From contig JBGPIT010000027.1 in NCBI GenBank assembly GCA_041485125.1, forward strand, positions 1 through 24,562: DNA of 24,562 nt, read 5' to 3'. This document shows positions 21,554-24,562 of the stretch, piece after piece. Below the pieces are notes generated by a model that was not told the DNA's origin, searched no databases, and saw only the letters and a list, made by a program, of their open reading frames with translations. The position numbers and the translations under genes are program-made. The DNA comes from JBGPIT01 sp041485125. Lineage in GTDB: Bacteria; Desulfobacterota; Binatia; UTPRO1. Position 1 is the stretch's first letter. The number at the start of each line of letters is the position of its first letter.

Positions 21554-24211
21554 ATGGCCGTGCCCGCGAACCGCCGTAGCGCGACGACCAAGCGGCAGCT
21601 TGCCAACGTCGTGAGCGCGCCGCCGGCGACGCGGCTCTACCTGGTCGACGCGAGCTCGTACGTCTTCCGCGCCTTTCACGCCATCCCCTTCCTCTCGACG
21701 TCGAAGGGGATTCCGACCAACGCCGTCCTCGGCTTCACCACCATGTGCGTGAAGCTGCTGCGCGAGGAGAAGCCCTCGCACGTCGCGATGGTCTTCGACG
21801 CCCCGGGGGGGACGTTTCGCGACGAGATGTACGCCGAGTACAAGGCCAACCGCACCGAGGAGTTCCCCGAGGAGCTGGCGCCGCAGCTGCCGCTCATCCA
21901 GCGCATGGTCGCGGCGCTGCGTTTCGCGGTCGTCCAGGAGCCCGGCGTCGAGGCCGACGACGTGATCGGGACGTTCGCCACGCGCGCGGCCGCCGACGGC
22001 ATCGACGTCGTGATCGTCACCGGCGACAAGGACTTTCAGCAGCTCGTCGGGCCGCACGTGACCCTGCTCGACACCATGCGCGACAAGCGGATCGGCGAGG
22101 CCGAGGTCCGCGAGCGCTACGGCGTCGAGCCGGCGCGCTGGGTCGACATCGTCGGCCTCATGGGCGACGCGATCGACAACATCCCCGGCATCCGCGGCGT
22201 CGGCGAGAAGACCGCGGCGGCGCTCATCCAGCACGCGGGCAGTCTCGAAGCGCTGCTCGCGAACACCGCGGCGATCGAGCAGAGCGGGATTCGCGGCGCC
22301 AAGAAGCTGGTCGAGGTCGTCGCCCAGCACGCCGAGCAGACCCGGCTCGCCAAGGCGCTGGCGACGATCCGTTGCGATCTGCCACTCGGGTTCGACTTCG
22401 AGGCATTTCGCTACGCTGGACCGCAGACCGCCGAGCTCGAGGACCTCTGCCGCGAGATCGAGTTCCATTCGCTGCTGCGCGACTTCGGCCCGCTCACCGC
22501 CGCGCCTTCCCCGCCCGAGCCCGAGCGCCCGGTGCGAAGCGGCGCCGAGGTGATCGCGGAGGTCGGGCGCGCGGGATGCTGCGCCATCGCGCTCGACGCG
22601 TCGGCGGACGCGGCGATGCGGGCGGAGCTGCGCGGCGTGATCGTCGCGCCGGCGTTGGATGCGAGCACGACCGTCGCCTTTCCGTCGGGCGACGCCGACG
22701 TGATCGTGCGCATGCTCGCCGACCCGGCGTGCGAGAAGACCGCCGAGGACGTGAAGCGCGTCAGCATCATCCTCGAGCGCCACGGCATCCCGCTCGCCGG
22801 CCCGCTCTTCGACACCTCGCTCGCCTCGTACGTCCTCGATCCGTCGCGCCCGAGCCACGCGATCCCGGAGCTCGCGACGCACTTTCTCGGCCGCGGCGCG
22901 CCGGCGCTCGACGACCCCGCCTGGAACGCGCGCACCGCGCTCGAGCTCCGGCCGGTGCTGGAGCGCGCGCTCGCCGAGCACGACGCGCTCGGCCTCTTCC
23001 GCGACGTCGAGATGCCGCTCACGCTCGTCCTCGCGGCGATGGAGGTGCGTGGGGTGAAGGTCGACCGCGCCGCGCTCGAGGCGCTGTCGATCGAGTTCCG
23101 CGCCGCGCTCGAGCGCCTCGAGCGCGACATCTACGCGCTCGCCGGCGGCGAGTTCAACATCGGCTCGACGCCGCAGCTGCGCGAGGTCCTGTTCGACCGC
23201 CTGAAGATCTCGCCGCGCGGCATCCGCAAGGGCAAGACGGGATTCTCGACCGACGTCGACGTGCTGAACCGGCTCGCGAAGGAGCATCCGCTGCCGGCGA
23301 AGATCCTCGAGCATCGCGCCGTGCAAAAGCTGCTGTCGACCTACGTCGATCCGCTGCAGGCGTTGATCCATCCCACCACGGGCCGCATCCACACCTCGTT
23401 CAACCAGACGGTGACGGCGACCGGCCGCCTCTCGTCGACCGACCCGAATCTGCAGAACATCCCGATCCGCACCGAGGAAGGACGCCGCATCCGCGCCGCG
23501 TTCATTCCGGAGCAGGGCCGGCGGATCGTCGCCGCCGACTACTCGCAGATCGAGCTGCGCATCCTCGCGCACCTGAGCGACGATCGCTTACTGGTCGAGG
23601 CGTTCACGACCGGCGAGGACGTCCATAGGCGTACCGCCGCCGAGGTCTTCGACGTCGCGCCGCTGCTGGTCACCGGCGAGATGCGCCGGCGCGCGAAGGT
23701 GATCAACTTCGGGATCATCTACGGCATGGGACCGCAGCGCCTCGCGCGCGAGTTCGAGATCCCGCTCGCCGACGCGCAGCGCTACATCCGGAGCTACTTC
23801 GCGCGCTACGCCGGCGTCGCGGCCTACATCGAGCGCACGCTCGCCGAGGCGCGCCGGCAAGGGTTCGTCGCGACGCTCCTCAAGCGCCGGCGCTATCTCC
23901 CCGAGCTCACCAGCCGCGAGCCCGGCGTCCGGCAGTTCGCGGAGCGGACGGCGATCAACACACCCGTGCAGGGATCCGCGGCCGACCTCATCAAGCTCGC
24001 GATGGTGCGTGTCGAGGCGCGCCTCTCGCGCGAGCGCGTGCCGGCGGCCATGATGCTGCAAGTGCACGACGAGCTGGTGTTCGAGGTCGACGAGGGCGCG
24101 GTCGAGGCCGCCATGACGCTGATTCGCGACGAGATGGAGTCGGTGATGGCGCTCCGCGTCCCGCTCAAGGTCGACATTCGCGCCGGCCTGAGCTGGGCCG
24201 AGGCGCATTGA
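21554..24211 (+). CDS. polA: DNA polymerase I
   Basis: An 885-residue repair and Okazaki-fragment polymerase. The 5'-3' exonuclease/flap domain begins TRLYLVDASSYVFRAFHAI and includes EADDVIGT, VTGDKDFQQLV and IPGIRGVGEKTAAALI. The middle exonuclease-like domain (about 335-500) is degenerate: Asp348 is present but reads DAS where DTE is expected, Asp420 (LFDTSLASYVLD) and Asp477 (LAEHDA) remain, and the Tyr of motif III is missing. The polymerase domain has DYSQIELRILAHLSDD (from Asp662), RRRAKVINFGIIYGMG (Asn718) and LQVHDELVFEV (His838, Asp839). An ATG at 21428 would add 42 residues, but that stretch uses codons (AGA, TTA, ATA, AGT) unlike the rest, so ATG 21554 is preferred; GTG 21611 is also possible. 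It diverges from the ABC operon. Confidence 0.94.
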   Translation: MAVPANRRSATTKRQLANVVSAPPATRLYLVDASSYVFRAFHAIPFLSTSKGIPTNAVLGFTTMCVKLLREEKPSHVAMVFDAPGGTFRDEMYAEYKANRTEEFPEELAPQLPLIQRMVAALRFAVVQEPGVEADDVIGTFATRAAADGIDVVIVTGDKDFQQLVGPHVTLLDTMRDKRIGEAEVRERYGVEPARWVDIVGLMGDAIDNIPGIRGVGEKTAAALIQHAGSLEALLANTAAIEQSGIRGAKKLVEVVAQHAEQTRLAKALATIRCDLPLGFDFEAFRYAGPQTAELEDLCREIEFHSLLRDFGPLTAAPSPPEPERPVRSGAEVIAEVGRAGCCAIALDASADAAMRAELRGVIVAPALDASTTVAFPSGDADVIVRMLADPACEKTAEDVKRVSIILERHGIPLAGPLFDTSLASYVLDPSRPSHAIPELATHFLGRGAPALDDPAWNARTALELRPVLERALAEHDALGLFRDVEMPLTLVLAAMEVRGVKVDRAALEALSIEFRAALERLERDIYALAGGEFNIGSTPQLREVLFDRLKISPRGIRKGKTGFSTDVDVLNRLAKEHPLPAKILEHRAVQKLLSTYVDPLQALIHPTTGRIHTSFNQTVTATGRLSSTDPNLQNIPIRTEEGRRIRAAFIPEQGRRIVAADYSQIELRILAHLSDDRLLVEAFTTGEDVHRRTAAEVFDVAPLLVTGEMRRRAKVINFGIIYGMGPQRLAREFEIPLADAQRYIRSYFARYAGVAAYIERTLAEARRQGFVATLLKRRRYLPELTSREPGVRQFAERTAINTPVQGSAADLIKLAMVRVEARLSRERVPAAMMLQVHDELVFEVDEGAVEAAMTLIRDEMESVMALRVPLKVDIRAGLSWAEAH

Positions 24212-24246
24212 GGCGGCAGGTGTGATTACGCGCCGTCGAGCCTCCC

Positions 24247-24272
24247 GCGCAGTGCGGCGACCGCCGTTGCGC
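24247..24272. terminator. GC-rich hairpin after polA
   Basis: GCGCA-GT-GCGG-CGA-CCGC-CGT-TGCGC folds into a 9-pair stem with one small internal loop, 36 bases past the polA stop. No T-run follows. A terminator or message-end role is plausible. The rest of the 113-base gap has a TATAAG (24306-24311) before the next gene but no matching -35. Confidence 0.3.
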
Positions 24273-24324
24273 CCGCCGCCCGAATACGGGCGCGGCTCGA
24301 TCGTCTATAAGGCGTGACCCTCGC

Positions 24325-24562
24325 GTGGAGCGCACCGATGCCGAGCTCGTCAGGCTCGCTCGCCAAGGCGATCGCGATGCGTTCCGGGAGCTGGTCGAGC
24401 GCTACCAGCGGAAGATCTACGCCGTCCTCCTCGGCATGCTGCACGATCACGACGCGGCCTGGGAAGACTCCCAGGAGACGTTCATTCGCGCGATGAAGAG
24501 CCTCGAGCAATACAAGGGCGAGGCGAGCTTCTATACGTGGCTCTATCGCATCGCGGTGAACC
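24325..24562 (+). CDS. ECF-type RNA polymerase sigma factor, N-terminal part
   Basis: This gene runs off the window end; about 79 residues are visible. TDAELVRLARQGDRDAFREL followed by VERYQRKIYAVLLGML is region 2.1-2.2 of sigma-70-family ECF factors. ETFIRAMKSLEQYKGEASFY and TWLYRIAVN are regions 2.3-2.4, which melt and bind the -10 element. The segment between, HDHDAAWEDSQ, differs a little from the common AEDLVQ. GTG 24325 is the best start: it directly precedes the conserved block, although the ribosome site (AAGG, about 12 bases up) is poor. Region 4 and any linked anti-sigma gene lie beyond the window, so the regulon cannot be inferred. Confidence 0.88.
   Translation, partial: MERTDAELVRLARQGDRDAFRELVERYQRKIYAVLLGMLHDHDAAWEDSQETFIRAMKSLEQYKGEASFYTWLYRIAVN

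Noticed and set aside
1..24562. tRNA, rRNA, CRISPR, insertion sequence, prophage or defence genes
   Set aside because: I looked on both strands and saw no cloverleaf, regularly spaced repeat, transposase motif or defence-type domain; all space is filled by the listed genes and short gaps.

Overview
The window is a very GC-rich (roughly 70%), densely packed bacterial chromosome segment of ordinary core-genome character. It holds no rRNA, tRNA, insertion sequence, CRISPR or phage gene that I can see. The gene mix fits a deltaproteobacteria-like or Desulfobacterota/Binatota-like Gram-negative: a CobA-HemD fusion next to hemC, a cysteine-type HemB, a BepA-like M48 protease with TPRs, a PolX with PHP domain, a Gld-type ABC operon with DUF4340, and dockerin-type secreted proteins. 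This is an inference from gene content; no marker gene here settles the phylum.

Layout. 1-1920 (+): end of hemC overlapping a fused uroporphyrinogen-III methyltransferase/synthase. 2007-3731 (+): an orphan membrane sensor histidine kinase preceded by an exact -24/-12 (sigma-54) promoter match. 3723-6336 (-): zwf then glk, feeding glucose into glucose-6-phosphate and 6-phosphogluconolactone. 6435-8008 (+): a secreted protein of unknown function whose stop codon overlaps the start of a secreted matrixin-type zinc protease with a C-terminal dockerin-like calcium-binding pair. 8066-8575 (-): a lipoprotein that may have a cohesin-like fold. 8709-11119 (+): hemB, then an exported M48 protease with TPRs. 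11193-14259 (-): purU, a small membrane protein with a CxC/CxxC centre, and polX. 14493-15988 (+): an all-helical protein of unknown function coupled to hisC. 15996-16751 (-): a TauE/SafE permease. 16818-21371 (-): a four-gene ABC ATPase / permease / GldG-like / DUF4340 operon joined by 4-base overlaps. 21554-24211 (+): polA. 24325-end (+): start of an ECF sigma factor.

How the genes relate. hemC, cobA-hemD and hemB are consecutive steps from 5-aminolevulinate to uroporphyrinogen III and precorrin-2/sirohydrochlorin, but about 6.8 kb of unrelated genes separates hemB from the other two. polX and polA are both DNA-repair polymerases in separate transcription units. The ABC operon is one machine: ATPase, six-helix permease and two membrane-anchored extracytoplasmic proteins.

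Nothing here is plainly a new defence or mobile system. The best candidates for something undescribed are the secreted trio at 6435-8575 (coupled partner protein, dockerin-bearing matrixin protease, facing lipoprotein), the sigma-54 site in front of the orphan kinase, and the PolX whose PHP motif I has Gln where His is expected. No intergenic gap exceeds 300 bases; the larger ones (14260-14492, 21372-21553, 8576-8708, 24212-24324) are described in the feature list.
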